A program made the position numbers and the translations under genes. A stretch of DNA of 64,000 nt from CAVQWH01 sp963717595 (GTDB lineage: Bacteria > Patescibacteriota > Saccharimonadia > Saccharimonadales > Saccharimonadaceae): the NCBI GenBank assembly GCA_963717595.1, contig CAVQWH010000001.1, forward strand, positions 186,001-250,000. The letters run 5' to 3'. The notes under the pieces were generated by a model that saw only the letters and a program-made list of their open reading frames with translations, was not told where the DNA came from and searched no databases. The number at the start of each line of letters is the position of its first letter. Positions within the stretch are counted from its first letter, which is position 1. Positions 34,261 through 44,293 of this stretch are shown here, piece after piece.

Positions 34261-35469
34261 TTATACGCTCACTGTGTTCACTAGTTGGTAAATTGGTAAT
34301 AAAATGGCTGCCACCATGCCGCCCGCCACTAAAGCCAGCACTACCATTAAAATTGGTTCGATAGAAGTAGATATGGCTTTTATAGCATCATCTAATTCTT
34401 TTTCAAACACATTAGCCGTGCGGCCCATCATTTCATCTACCCGCCCAGACTTTTCACCAATCTGTATCATCTGGGGCACAAGTTCCACTATGTAGTCTTC
34501 ATGCTCTAAAGATTCAGCCAAACCTTTGCCGCCTTTAACTTTTTCGGCGGCATGAGTAATAGACTTAGCAACCAAAGTGTTATTTACAGCCTGAGAACAT
34601 ATTTTAAGGGCATCAAGCATCGGGACACCTGTAGCCATAAGGGTCTGACCAGTCCGCATAAAGCGTGCCATATAAAGTTTGCGGAATAAACTACCAAATA
34701 GCGGTATGTTGAGCTTAAGTACATCTTTACTATGAATACCGCTATCTGTTCTAAAGTATTGAATAGAAAAGTAGATTACTACTCCAAGTAAAATTATAAT
34801 TAACCACCAAAAATGTATTATGAAGTTAGCCAAACCAACCATTATGCTAGTGATAAGAGGTAAGGTCTGTTTTAGATCATGATATAGCTTTTGGACCTGG
34901 GGAACTATTGTAAAAAGCATGAATCCTAAAACCAACAAAATGACTACTAATACAATAGCAGGATAAATCAGCGCTCCGCGAATCTTGCTCATCATTTCGG
35001 CGTCTTTTTCCTGCTGAGTTGCAAGCCGCTCCAAAGCTTTATCTAATGTACCGGAGGTCTCGCCAGCCGCCACAAGCGAAACAAAAACATTGTCAAAAAC
35101 TGTAGGATGTTTGGCGAATGAATCAGCTAAGGTGTTGCCGGCCTCTACCGAAGTCAAGACATCTTGAGCTATAGACTTTAGGCGCGGGTTATCAGTTTGG
35201 TCAACAATAGTACTAAGGCTTTGAGTTAAAGGTAATCCTGCCCCAATCAAGGTAGAGAGTTGCCTAGAGAAAACTACCTTATCTTTAGAGGTTATTCTGT
35301 TAGATATGCTATTAAAAATGCTGTTTTTACCTTGTTCGGTAATCTTTATGGGCACGTATCCCTGGCTAATTAACAGCTTAGCTGCCGCACGTTCCGATTC
35401 AGCCTCTACAGTGGCTTTAACATGCTTTTTGGTAGCAGAGTCCCTAGCTTCGTAGTCAAACTTTAACAC
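34261..35469 (-). CDS. pilC: Type IV pilus inner-membrane platform protein
   Basis: 402 residues, GspF/PilC family. Two cytoplasmic helical T2SSF domains: the first with FSRQLSTLIGAGLPLTQSL and VAAGETSGTLDKALERLA, the second with RFMRTGQTLMATGVPMLDALK and IGEKSGRVDEMMGR. Three membrane helices (about 170-190, 215-235, 375-395). It couples the PilB/PilT motors to the growing pilus. Ten bases after pilT on the same strand. Confidence 0.95.
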   Translation of the reverse strand: MLKFDYEARDSATKKHVKATVEAESERAAAKLLISQGYVPIKITEQGKNSIFNSISNRITSKDKVVFSRQLSTLIGAGLPLTQSLSTIVDQTDNPRLKSIAQDVLTSVEAGNTLADSFAKHPTVFDNVFVSLVAAGETSGTLDKALERLATQQEKDAEMMSKIRGALIYPAIVLVVILLVLGFMLFTIVPQVQKLYHDLKQTLPLITSIMVGLANFIIHFWWLIIILLGVVIYFSIQYFRTDSGIHSKDVLKLNIPLFGSLFRKLYMARFMRTGQTLMATGVPMLDALKICSQAVNNTLVAKSITHAAEKVKGGKGLAESLEHEDYIVELVPQMIQIGEKSGRVDEMMGRTANVFEKELDDAIKAISTSIEPILMVVLALVAGGMVAAILLPIYQLVNTVSV

Positions 35470-35478
35470 TTGGGCTAT

Positions 35479-36549
35479 TTATCCTCTCATCATTCTGTCA
35501 AACTCACCTAGATCTACAGCAAAATTACGCGCCTCGTCGTATGTAATAGTTCCAGCTTTTACAAGGCCTGCGAGAGTCTTATCCATTGATTGCATTCCCT
35601 GATCTGCTCCTGTCTGTATAACTGCATCTAGCTGGTGGCTCTTGCCTTCTCGAATAATATTACGCACAGCTGCCGATGCCACTAAAATTTCGGCTGCTAC
35701 TACTCGCCCACCGCCAATCGCTGGCACAAGACGCTGAGAACAAATAGCCATTAAAATATTGCTAAGTTGAGCACGAATCTGCGGTTGTTGGTGGGGCGGG
35801 AAAACATCAATCATACGATCTATAGACTGTGCAGCACTATTGGTATGCAGCGTTGCAAACACCAAGTGACCGGTCTCTGCAATAGTGATAGCAGCTGAAA
35901 TAGTCTCTAAATCACGCATCTCGCCAATCAATACAACATCAGGGTCTTCACGCAAGCTAGAGCGCAGAGCTGCAGAAAAACTATAAGTGTCGTAATGAAC
36001 TTCCCTTTGAGCAACTGCAGACTTCTTGGATTTATGAGTAAATTCGATCGGATCTTCGATTGTAATAATATGCTCAGCTCTTTCAGAATTAATTCTATCC
36101 AATAAGGCGGCGAGGGTAGTGGATTTTCCAGAGCCAGTTGGCCCAGTTACTAATACCAAACCGCGCGGATAGTCTGCGAAATTATTAACAACTGCTGGCA
36201 CACCCAGCTCTGTAACGGTCTTAATCTCATTAGGTATTAAGCGCAGAGCTGCAGCCAAATTACCACGCTCATGAAAAGCGTTGACACGAAAGCGCCCTAA
36301 GTCGCCGAAAGCAAAACTAAAATCAAACTCTTTATCTTTTAATAATATTTGTTGTTGGTCTTGGTCTAAAATTGCAAATACTAAACCTTCAACTTCTTCT
36401 TCAGTTAGCTTGTCATACCCAGAAACAGGCACAAGAGATCCATCAATACGTAACATAGGCGGCAAACTTACCTGCAGATGCAAATCTGAGGCTCGTTTAC
36501 GAACCACTTCTTCTAGCAAAATTTCTATTTTTAAGTCTTGGTTAGCCAT
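35479..36549 (-). CDS. pilT: Pilus retraction ATPase
   Basis: 356 residues, the usual PilT length. Walker A GPTGSGKSTTLAALL (about 135-149), the Asp box TIEDPIEF, Walker B DVVLIGEMRD, the His box LVFATLHTNSAA, and AAVRNIIREGKSHQL plus GMQSMDKTL, the C-terminal retraction motif. Predicts active pilus retraction and possibly twitching or pulling DNA and host cells close. Confidence 0.96.
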   Translation of the reverse strand: MANQDLKIEILLEEVVRKRASDLHLQVSLPPMLRIDGSLVPVSGYDKLTEEEVEGLVFAILDQDQQQILLKDKEFDFSFAFGDLGRFRVNAFHERGNLAAALRLIPNEIKTVTELGVPAVVNNFADYPRGLVLVTGPTGSGKSTTLAALLDRINSERAEHIITIEDPIEFTHKSKKSAVAQREVHYDTYSFSAALRSSLREDPDVVLIGEMRDLETISAAITIAETGHLVFATLHTNSAAQSIDRMIDVFPPHQQPQIRAQLSNILMAICSQRLVPAIGGGRVVAAEILVASAAVRNIIREGKSHQLDAVIQTGADQGMQSMDKTLAGLVKAGTITYDEARNFAVDLGEFDRMMRG

Positions 36550-36564
36550 ATTTTGCCCTTTCCC

Positions 36565-38334
36565 TTATGATATATCGGCCGTCACACGATTAACTTCATC
36601 AATGGTTGTATAACCACCTAAAACCTTTAAATATCCATCTTGGCGCATCGTTAGCATACCCTGCTCTGCAGCTGCACGCTTAATTTCATTGGTTGTAGCC
36701 CGCTTGGTGATGAGATCTTGTATGGTCTCATTTACATCTAGCGCCTCGTACAAGCCAATTCTTCCTGAATAACCACCAGGATACTTAGGGTTGTCTTTAC
36801 CCTTAGCTAAAGTATAAGCGTTTTGGTTAGCTAGGGGCAAGTCTTTAAAGCCTAAATCTTCGGCTACTTTAGGAAGGTCAGTTTTTGTTTTTGGCAATAG
36901 CGTGCCTATATTGTCTCTGATACTCTGAGTTTCTAGGGCAGAAGACTGGTAAATATCCTTGTCTGGGGCAACTCTTCTTACCAAACGCTGGCCAATAATT
37001 GTATTAACTGTTGATGCTATCAAAAATGGTTCAATGCCCATATCAAGCAAACGCGGTAAAACACCAGCTGCCGAGTTAGTGTGTAAAGTTGAGAAAACTA
37101 AGTGCCCAGTTAAAGCTGCTTGTACAGCTAGCTCTGCAGTTTCTTTGTCCCTAATTTCCCCCACCATAACGATATCCGGGTCTTGGCGAAGAATAGACCG
37201 TAAACCAGTGGCAAAAGTTAGCCCAACTTCAGGATTAACCTGGATCTGGTTAACGCCGGAAATCTTATATTCAACTGGATCTTCTAAAGTAACAATGTTA
37301 ACTGTGTCGTCCTTAATCTCCTGTATCAAAGCATATAAAGAAGTTGATTTACCAGAGCCAGTAGGACCTGAGGTTAGCACCATGCCATTAGGCCTTTTAA
37401 TACCCCTTCTAACTGTGCGTAAAGCCCGCCCTGCATAACCCATTTCCTCAAGCTTAAAGCTAGCACCTGATTTATCAAGTAAGCGAATTATGGCTTGTTC
37501 CCCCCAGACCACCGGGCTGATTGCAATACGAAGATCTACGTCTTTACCCCCAACATGTATATCAAACTGACCATCTTGAGGAATTCGGTGTTCGTCAATT
37601 TTGAGGTTAGATAAAATCTTAATACGACTAATAAGGGCCGGTTCAATAGTCTTAGGTAATTTCATAATCTCGCGTAGCACGCCATCAATGCGGCATCTTA
37701 TCTTTAATTGAGTCTCCTGCGGCTCAATATGAACGTCAGAAGCACGACTGCGTACCGCATAATCTAAAATTGTGCTTAAAGCTCGACTAATCGGCGAGTC
37801 TTGAACAATAGTCTTAACATTACCCGCAGTTTGAGAAGCTTGCTCGCTTTCGCTCTGGACGGCATTAACAGCAGCATCTACGCTAGAAAAATCAGTCTTG
37901 TACTGCTCAATAACACTACGGATACCTCTTTCCGAGGCCATATAAACTTTAATAGGCCGCCCAATTAAATTAGATAGATAATCTACCGCCTGTACGTTAT
38001 TAGCGTCTATCATTGCTACTGCTAGGCGATTTTGCACTTCCCCTAGAGGCACTGCCATAAAACGCTCAGCAATTTCGACTGGCAATAAAGATAAAATATG
38101 CTGATCAATAGAAGTATCAGATAAGTTTACATAAGGTACGTTTGAGAGATGGGCTATGCAGTGTGTAAGAGTTTCGTCATCAATAGCCCCATAGTTAAGT
38201 AGGGCTGCAATAAAAGGTGTGCCGTCTTTAGCAGATGAATCTTCATACTGACGTATAGAATCAGCCGCAACTAATCCTTCGCTAACCAGTAGCTCCTTTA
38301 ATCTCTCTTGCAAGTCATTTGTCAGAAGCGCCAA
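36565..38334 (-). CDS. pilB: Pilus extension ATPase
   Basis: 589 residues. The N-terminal MshEN/T2SSE-N domain (LLVSEGLVAADSI, LSNVPYVNLSD) is followed by the motor with GPTGSGKSTSLYAL, TLEDPVEY, DIVMVGEIRDKETAELAVQAA and LVFSTLHTNSAAG. The tetracysteine zinc site usual in PilB/GspE after the His box is absent: the region QRLVRRVAPDKDIYQSS has no cysteines. It drives pilus polymerisation with PilC. Confidence 0.95.
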   Translation of the reverse strand: MALLTNDLQERLKELLVSEGLVAADSIRQYEDSSAKDGTPFIAALLNYGAIDDETLTHCIAHLSNVPYVNLSDTSIDQHILSLLPVEIAERFMAVPLGEVQNRLAVAMIDANNVQAVDYLSNLIGRPIKVYMASERGIRSVIEQYKTDFSSVDAAVNAVQSESEQASQTAGNVKTIVQDSPISRALSTILDYAVRSRASDVHIEPQETQLKIRCRIDGVLREIMKLPKTIEPALISRIKILSNLKIDEHRIPQDGQFDIHVGGKDVDLRIAISPVVWGEQAIIRLLDKSGASFKLEEMGYAGRALRTVRRGIKRPNGMVLTSGPTGSGKSTSLYALIQEIKDDTVNIVTLEDPVEYKISGVNQIQVNPEVGLTFATGLRSILRQDPDIVMVGEIRDKETAELAVQAALTGHLVFSTLHTNSAAGVLPRLLDMGIEPFLIASTVNTIIGQRLVRRVAPDKDIYQSSALETQSIRDNIGTLLPKTKTDLPKVAEDLGFKDLPLANQNAYTLAKGKDNPKYPGGYSGRIGLYEALDVNETIQDLITKRATTNEIKRAAAEQGMLTMRQDGYLKVLGGYTTIDEVNRVTADIS

Positions 38335-38356
38335 AACTTTTTCCTCCTAACACCAG

Positions 38357-38593
38357 TTAAAATGGCAAACTATCAGATGATGCCCCAGTCCTTCTTTCAA
38401 CTGTCGGATTAATAGCATTATCGTTAAAAATAGTACTGTCCGGATCGCTAACTTCAGAACTAATTGGCTCAGTAGTTTTCACAGTAACATCACTCTGTTT
38501 AGGCGAGCCAATTACTGCCTCAGCTACAAAATAAGCAACTAAAGCACTTATTGAAGCTATTAAAATAATCATGGCTATATCAGCTTTTTTCAT
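38357..38593 (-). CDS. Small pilus-operon membrane protein
   Basis: 78 residues with one N-terminal membrane helix (about 6-28) and a Ser/Thr/Pro-rich exported tail without cysteines. It overlaps the PilO-like gene by 4 bases and precedes pilB, the usual place of a PilP-like lipoprotein, but no lipobox is present. Probable accessory alignment protein; the family is not recognised. Confidence 0.65.
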   Translation of the reverse strand: MKKADIAMIILIASISALVAYFVAEAVIGSPKQSDVTVKTTEPISSEVSDPDSTIFNDNAINPTVERRTGASSDSLPF

Positions 38594-39390
38594 GGGTGCA
38601 CCACCTTGTTAGTTAACATAAATTTCTTAACCGGTTGGTAAAATGTCCTAGCATTAACAATGGCTGTAATAGTTTTCCCGCTTTGGTCGCTTGCCTGTAA
38701 AGAAATAGATGTAACTTGGATCGGCAAGATTGATTTCTCCATTCTTTCTAAAGCTTTTTGAACATCAGCATCGCTGCCAATTAATGTAAAGTTAAAATCT
38801 GTCTCTTGCGGGCCTTGGCCTGTGATGCTTGCTTGGGTACTGTCTGTGCTACCAGTACTTGAAGGCACACTTCCATTTAGCGAGGAGGTGTCACCTGAAA
38901 GAGCAGTAATATTGAGACTTTCTATACTTCCTAAATTATCTAACAATTTAGTTTGCAGTGACGCACCAAGAGCAGTGCCATCAAACCGCCATGGCAAGGC
39001 ATCAAATATTACTTGCAAATTATCTTCGTTGGGCTGAGTTTTTACTGAAGCCAAATCAGGGTTAGCCTCAAGGTCATTAACTGACTTATTAAGCGCTTTA
39101 GCTTTGTCTATATTATCGTTTAAAATAGCGCTTGTTTTAGATTTTTCCGCGATAATCTTATTTTTAAAAATAACTTGTTTGCCTAGGAAAACAGAAGCAA
39201 CAATAGCAAACATAACAATTACTGAAGCTCCAGCGATCCACAAAAACATACTTCGGTTAGTGCGGTCAATAAGTTGACGTTTGTGTAGTGTCTCTGCGGG
39301 TTTTTTTGAAGAACTACCGCTAGATGCTCCCGTATTATCAGCAACTGGATGCGATGCCTGAGTATTTACCGCTTTGGGGTCTTCTGGCAC
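38590..39390 (-). CDS. pilO: PilO-like alignment subcomplex protein
   Basis: 266 residues: Ser-rich cytoplasmic N-terminus, one membrane helix (about 49-72), coiled coil (FKNKIIAEKSKTSAILNDNI), and a ferredoxin-like periplasmic-type domain (TDFNFTLIGSDADVQKALERM, SISLQASDQSGKTITAIVNA). Topology and gene order pilM-pilN-pilO identify it in spite of low sequence conservation. Confidence 0.75.
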   Translation of the reverse strand: MPEDPKAVNTQASHPVADNTGASSGSSSKKPAETLHKRQLIDRTNRSMFLWIAGASVIVMFAIVASVFLGKQVIFKNKIIAEKSKTSAILNDNIDKAKALNKSVNDLEANPDLASVKTQPNEDNLQVIFDALPWRFDGTALGASLQTKLLDNLGSIESLNITALSGDTSSLNGSVPSSTGSTDSTQASITGQGPQETDFNFTLIGSDADVQKALERMEKSILPIQVTSISLQASDQSGKTITAIVNARTFYQPVKKFMLTNKVVHP

Positions 39391-39392
39391 GA

Positions 39393-40091
39393 TTAACCTC
39401 CGCTCCCTTTCGTGTTAGTTTGACCAAATACGGATGGGTCCTGGCTAGATGGCGTAGTGTTTTTGTTAGGAACTGTAATGATAGGATTTTGAATGTCACG
39501 GGCAAATGCTTCATCGCTATAGGTTAAAGTAAACTTAAAGGTAGTTACAGTAACGCCAGCACTATCTTGCCCCAACCCTACTCCAGATAACTGAACATCA
39601 GTGAATACTGGCGAGTTACCCTGGCTAGAGTTTAATGTAGCATTCTCTAGCGTATCTTTAAATACTCCTACGGCTTTATAATCTACGGCTGAACCGTCTA
39701 TAGTAATAGTCTTCGTTTCATTATCTACTTTTAATTGAGAAATTTTTATATTATTTGGGGCTCTAGGATTTAATACCTTCAAGTAATCAAATAGTCTTGA
39801 GTAAATTTCCTTGTTTTTATGAAGATCAGACAAAGCCGATAGTTGATTTTGTACAGTTAAGTCTCGAGTTAAATTACTCTGCTGCTTCAACTGTTTAGTA
39901 TGATTACTAATATCTCCATCCACAATTCGTTCGTGCACATTTTGCACTACATAAAGGTTGAAAGCAATAAGCGCCACTATGCCAACTGAGATGATTATAA
40001 GCAAAATCATCGCAGAAATAATTTTGCGCCTAAGACGCTGGGCATGCACAAACTCCTGTTTTACATCTGGCAGTAAGTTAAGCTCAATCAT
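39393..40091 (-). CDS. pilN: PilN-like alignment subcomplex protein
   Basis: 232 residues. It starts with MIELNLLPDVKQEF, the conserved INLLP-type motif that docks into PilM, then one membrane helix (about 24-48), a coiled coil and a small ferredoxin-like domain (KISQLKVDNETKTITIDGSA). Its ATG overlaps the pilM stop (ATGA), the usual coupled arrangement. Confidence 0.85.
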   Translation of the reverse strand: MIELNLLPDVKQEFVHAQRLRRKIISAMILLIIISVGIVALIAFNLYVVQNVHERIVDGDISNHTKQLKQQSNLTRDLTVQNQLSALSDLHKNKEIYSRLFDYLKVLNPRAPNNIKISQLKVDNETKTITIDGSAVDYKAVGVFKDTLENATLNSSQGNSPVFTDVQLSGVGLGQDSAGVTVTTFKFTLTYSDEAFARDIQNPIITVPNKNTTPSSQDPSVFGQTNTKGSGG

Positions 40092-41149
40092 GGATACCTA
40101 CTTCTTTGAGCTAAACCTAAAACTACACCAAACTGCGTAGCCACAGACTGAAGTTTCTCCTGATCAGCCGGGTTAACTCTAACTTTCTGCCATGGATTAG
40201 CTACTACGCTTCGCAAATTAGTTTTAGAAGATAAATACTCTGCAAGTAATGGAATAGCCGCACCATAGCCACTGAGAACCATATCGTTTACTGTTAAGCT
40301 AGGATAACGGGTCTGGAAAAATTTAACTGATTTATTAACTTCAGTCACAAATTGGTCTAAAGCACCTTCAACCGCTCTTACTACCTGGCCCTCTAGCCTA
40401 TCTGGAGACAGGCCAAATTTTAGAATGAACTGATGAGCTTGGTTATCTTCAACGTCTAGGTTTTGAGCTGCTGACTTGACCAAAGTTTGCAAGCCAACAG
40501 GGATAGACCGCACTAAGCGCGGTGATGAGCCATATGTCATAACTAAATCAGTCGCCATATCCCCTATATCTAAAATCATATGAGCGTCCGTGGTATTAGC
40601 GGGTAAAAGCGATCTCACTAGTGCAATTGAATCTGGCTCAACGGCTATAACGTTCATCCCAAGACTCTCAAGCATGTTTAGCCTTGCTTCATTGTAGCTA
40701 TTAGCCACGCTAGTAAGTAAAACTTCCAGTTTTTCTGGATCATGCAGAGACTGCCCTAGTAAAGCATAGTCTACTTTTACCTCGTCAATCGGAGTTGGGA
40801 TATATTGCTCAGCTTGATATTTAATATTTCCTTTAAGTTCTTGGGGTGACATTTTAGGAATATCAACCACAGTTGCAAAAGTTTTATTAGCTGGGACACC
40901 AACAATAACATCACGTGTGCGAATGCCACTTTGACCTAAAGCAGTCATAATGATCTCACCCAACTTTCTTTGAGCTTCTGGCGAATCGCTAGCACTAAGC
41001 TTGATGTCTATTGGTGCATAGCCATATTTCACCAGTGACCACATATCTTCACCCTGACGAGCGAGTTGCACTATCCTGACAGCCGTACTACCGATGTCAA
41101 GCGTGAAGTAATCGCCCACTGATTTTAACAACTTCATACTACTCGCCAT
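40088..41149 (-). CDS. pilM: Actin-like pilus assembly protein
   Basis: 353 residues, FtsA/actin fold on the cytoplasmic face. It shows the phosphate-1 loop YFTLDIGSTAVRIVQL, phosphate-2 MILDIGDMATDLVMT, and MVLSGYGAAIPLLAEYLS near the C-terminus. First gene of the pilM-N-O-(78 aa)-B-T-C operon. TTGACT and TATAAT lie just upstream on the minus strand; the TATAAT overlaps the first ATG, so initiation may occur at Met5 on a leaderless transcript. Confidence 0.93.
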   Translation of the reverse strand: MASSMKLLKSVGDYFTLDIGSTAVRIVQLARQGEDMWSLVKYGYAPIDIKLSASDSPEAQRKLGEIIMTALGQSGIRTRDVIVGVPANKTFATVVDIPKMSPQELKGNIKYQAEQYIPTPIDEVKVDYALLGQSLHDPEKLEVLLTSVANSYNEARLNMLESLGMNVIAVEPDSIALVRSLLPANTTDAHMILDIGDMATDLVMTYGSSPRLVRSIPVGLQTLVKSAAQNLDVEDNQAHQFILKFGLSPDRLEGQVVRAVEGALDQFVTEVNKSVKFFQTRYPSLTVNDMVLSGYGAAIPLLAEYLSSKTNLRSVVANPWQKVRVNPADQEKLQSVATQFGVVLGLAQRSRYP

Positions 41150-41200
41150 TATACATAAGCATTAAGAGTTCTGACAAGTCAATTATTAGAGTAGGCGAGA

Positions 41201-44200
41201 TTAGTAGCGAGGAGGCACATCGCGCTGATAGACATCAGTGAAGTAATCACGCTGAGATGCAGAGTAGCTGCTTAAGAAAGTATCCGGATTAAGGTCAAAT
41301 ACTTCAGCGGGTCCGCGTTCGTTAAGCGGCTTAGTTAAGTCAGCCCCAAAAGTACGACGCAAGTGAATAGTGCCAACTGCTACACGGACCGTTCATAACC
41401 AGCTGGTCCCCACACTTAGAACCACTATAAGTTAAAGCAGATGGTTTAGTAACACAGGTGTAAAGACCTTGACGAGTAACCAGCCATGCGTCTATTTGAG
41501 TTACATTGTCATTCACTACAATGCCTTGCTGATCTCCACCGCCAGAAATAACTTGTCCGTCAGCTATAACTACTATGCGCGGTATGTCATCTATGTTTGC
41601 ATAGCCAGCATTAGAATATTTAATATTACCATCAATCTTCACTGTGCCTGCCGCATGAATTACTAATCGTACTCCTGGCTTAATAGTACCGCCCTTAAGT
41701 ATAACGTTAGCATTAGGCGCTTCAATTGTAATAGTTTGCTTTCCAGCACTAATATTGCCAATATTTTTAAGCTCAATGTTGCTAGGCGCAGTAGCAGTGT
41801 AGTAGTGATTAGCATTCAGGACGCCCATGTCAATAGTCGAACCTGTCAAAGCTACAGTAGATTGGCCATTCTGCTGTTCATAAAGCTTTTCGTAATCTGG
41901 TATACACCAGTTACTGTAGGCGAATCTACCAAGCTGGCCATTATTCCCAAAAGTCAAATGCTGGCCCACAGGGCTAACATCATATCCGCCATTCTTGTTT
42001 TCAGCTGCTGACCCAAAACTAGAAACCCCGCCTGAGGCAAAAGCCCCATATTCTACCCATGCGCCATAGAGATTATCGCTAGCCACACTAGTAGGCGGGC
42101 CAACCGTAGTTATGTCAGCACTAGAGGCAGAGTCCAGCGGTTCGCCACACGTTGGGTTATTGTCTGATTGCTGAAAATGACGACCTGTGTTCACGTCGCT
42201 ATTCCAAAATTGAACCTTAGGGGCTTTAACAACGACTGTACATTTCTCAGTACTAGCGGGGGTACCGGTGGTTTCTGTTGACTGATCAATGGTTAGCTTA
42301 CCACACAAAGTTGTACCGGCAGGGAAAACACTAGTATCAATAGATGGAAGCGCGCCACTCTTAAGCAGCTGCTTAGCAGAGTTGGGACAAATCTCGCGCG
42401 CACCCTTAACTTGGTCTCCTGTGCTGGTAACCGTTTGTCTAACTGTTGGCGTATCAGGAAGTTGTTTCGTAACATTTAGATGCCAGTGGAAAGTATCCGC
42501 ACAAGTATTCCACCTATCAAGACTTCGAGCTGGATCTTTGGCATTGAGTAATACGTACGGATCAACAGTTAGTGGCGTACCCTGCTGAATAATCTGAGGT
42601 GAATCTCCATTAAGTTCAACATCTGGATGCAATTGATAAAACCATGGAACATAAACCGTTAGTGGCCCTTGCTGGCCACTACCCGCAGAATCACAATTAT
42701 ATGGCCCAGAAGAATGTGTTGGAGTATAAGTCATTAAATCATTGAACGTCTTACCGCCATCTTGTGCCGTAAATGGCCCAATATTATACGATGGATTCCA
42801 GGTGCCAAGTGACGTTGAGCCAACATAACCGCCATTATGGTAAAAGTTTATTGGAGGCGTACTACCCGCTGGCCCAGTCTTCCAGTAACTATAATGTCCT
42901 GTAAATATATCGTTAACCCATGCCCCATTAGGGTCACGCGGGCCGTCTAAGTAAGCACTTCCTTGAACTTGCCAAGCATCACATTCATTAGTAGTGGTCG
43001 GCGCTAGTGTAACACAAGCTGGAGTACTAGACTCAACACTACTATCAGTTGAAGAGTTAGGACGAACTCTAATTTGTTCGCAGTATTTATCACCTTGCCT
43101 AGGGTTATCAATCATATTATTAAGGTAACTATCATTATTAGGAACACCATCCGGACTGTCTATGTGGTCTTTCCATACGCCAGGATTTAAGTTGGTGGCC
43201 CAATCCCCAAAACGAACTGTCCAATCTTCACCATCCACGTGCGGCCTAGCAGGATTTGGGTTGCTATTATTAGGTATAACTTTCTTATAAATAGACGAAG
43301 TGACTCCTGTAGCCTGGATCCAGTCAACTTTTCCATTACTACCAACATTACCTACCTTATGGTGAAACTGCACCGTATTTAAGGCTGCTCTAGCCGCTTG
43401 CTTATTATCATCTGCCGCAGCCTGGTCGGCCGCAGCCACGTCATTCCAGTATTTATTCCATGTTTGGCAATGGCTTTTATTACCAGGGTGACCATTATAG
43501 TCGCTGCAAGGCATACCCTGATAATAGCCAGGAGGCTTACTAACTGTCGGCACATCAACATGGGCTGGGTACTCATAATTAAAACTGACTGTCGGGTGAT
43601 TAACTGTGCTAACGGGTTTAATATTATAGCCTTCGTTATTGGGATTGGGAGCCGGCTCACTGTATATAGTTATAGCTACAGCATGTTTACCATTTTTAGG
43701 CTGCACAATCTCGCTTTTTGACCAAGTACCTCCAGCGCGTAATTTTCTTCCATTCAAGTATGGCACTCCTTCCCCTTGAGCCTGAATTTTTTGCTCATTA
43801 CCATATCCGCGTTTGCTAACATCGCAGTCAATTGCCCAATTTCCGTTACCGTAGCCCGGTAAAATAAGCTGACCAGTACAACTCGCGTTCTGGCCTTGGA
43901 TATCTCTAGAGCTAAACGTGTAGTCATGATAGCGTTCAGCTACGCCTTCCGGACCAGCGCCAAGTTTAACTACATTGCCTGGTGGGCTCAAAGTATTGCC
44001 ATATGTAGAAACGTTGACACGGGCACCATCGCCTCGTTGGCCTTCGTTGATCGCCACAGTACCACCACCATAAGGTTTAGCTCCTAAAACGACTATGAGA
44101 CCAGCATAATCATGGGGGCTATCGGTTTGCACAGTACCACAGGCACCATCATTCTGTAGTTGACTTGCGCGCTGATCGGGTGTTTGAGCCTGTACCTGGT

Positions 44201-44291
44201 GGGGCAAAATAATAACTATTAAAAGCATGATTAGCATATTAGCCAAAGCCAATCCTATAAAACGCAAGTTAAATTCCCGTTTAATTACCAT
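41201..44291 (-). CDS. Large secreted surface protein, candidate pilus-associated adhesin (one frameshift)
   Basis: Signal peptide (basic start, hydrophobic 12-30, cleavage after QVQA). The ~990-residue exported part is Asn/Gly/Ser/Thr-rich with many cysteines. Near the C-terminus SNIELKNIGNIS, ANVILKGGTIKPGVRLVI and GTVKIDGNIKY form a repeating beta pattern like polymer-forming or beta-helix proteins. The frame ends early at 41340 (ASYFWG), but removing one base within 41382-41389 continues it as PVAVGTIHLRRTFGADLTK, PAEVFDLNPDTFL and DVYQRDVPPRY with a stop at 41201: 1,029 codons. Upstream, 2 bases away, is a foldase. Not recognised; an adhesin role rests on secretion, size and position beside the pilus operon. 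Confidence 0.75.
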
Positions 44292-44293
44292 TG

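Noticed and set aside
41340..41400. Natural C-terminus of the large secreted protein at ASYFWG
   Set aside because: The alternative frame gives a long sensible continuation to 41201, and the total length equals a whole number of codons plus exactly one base.
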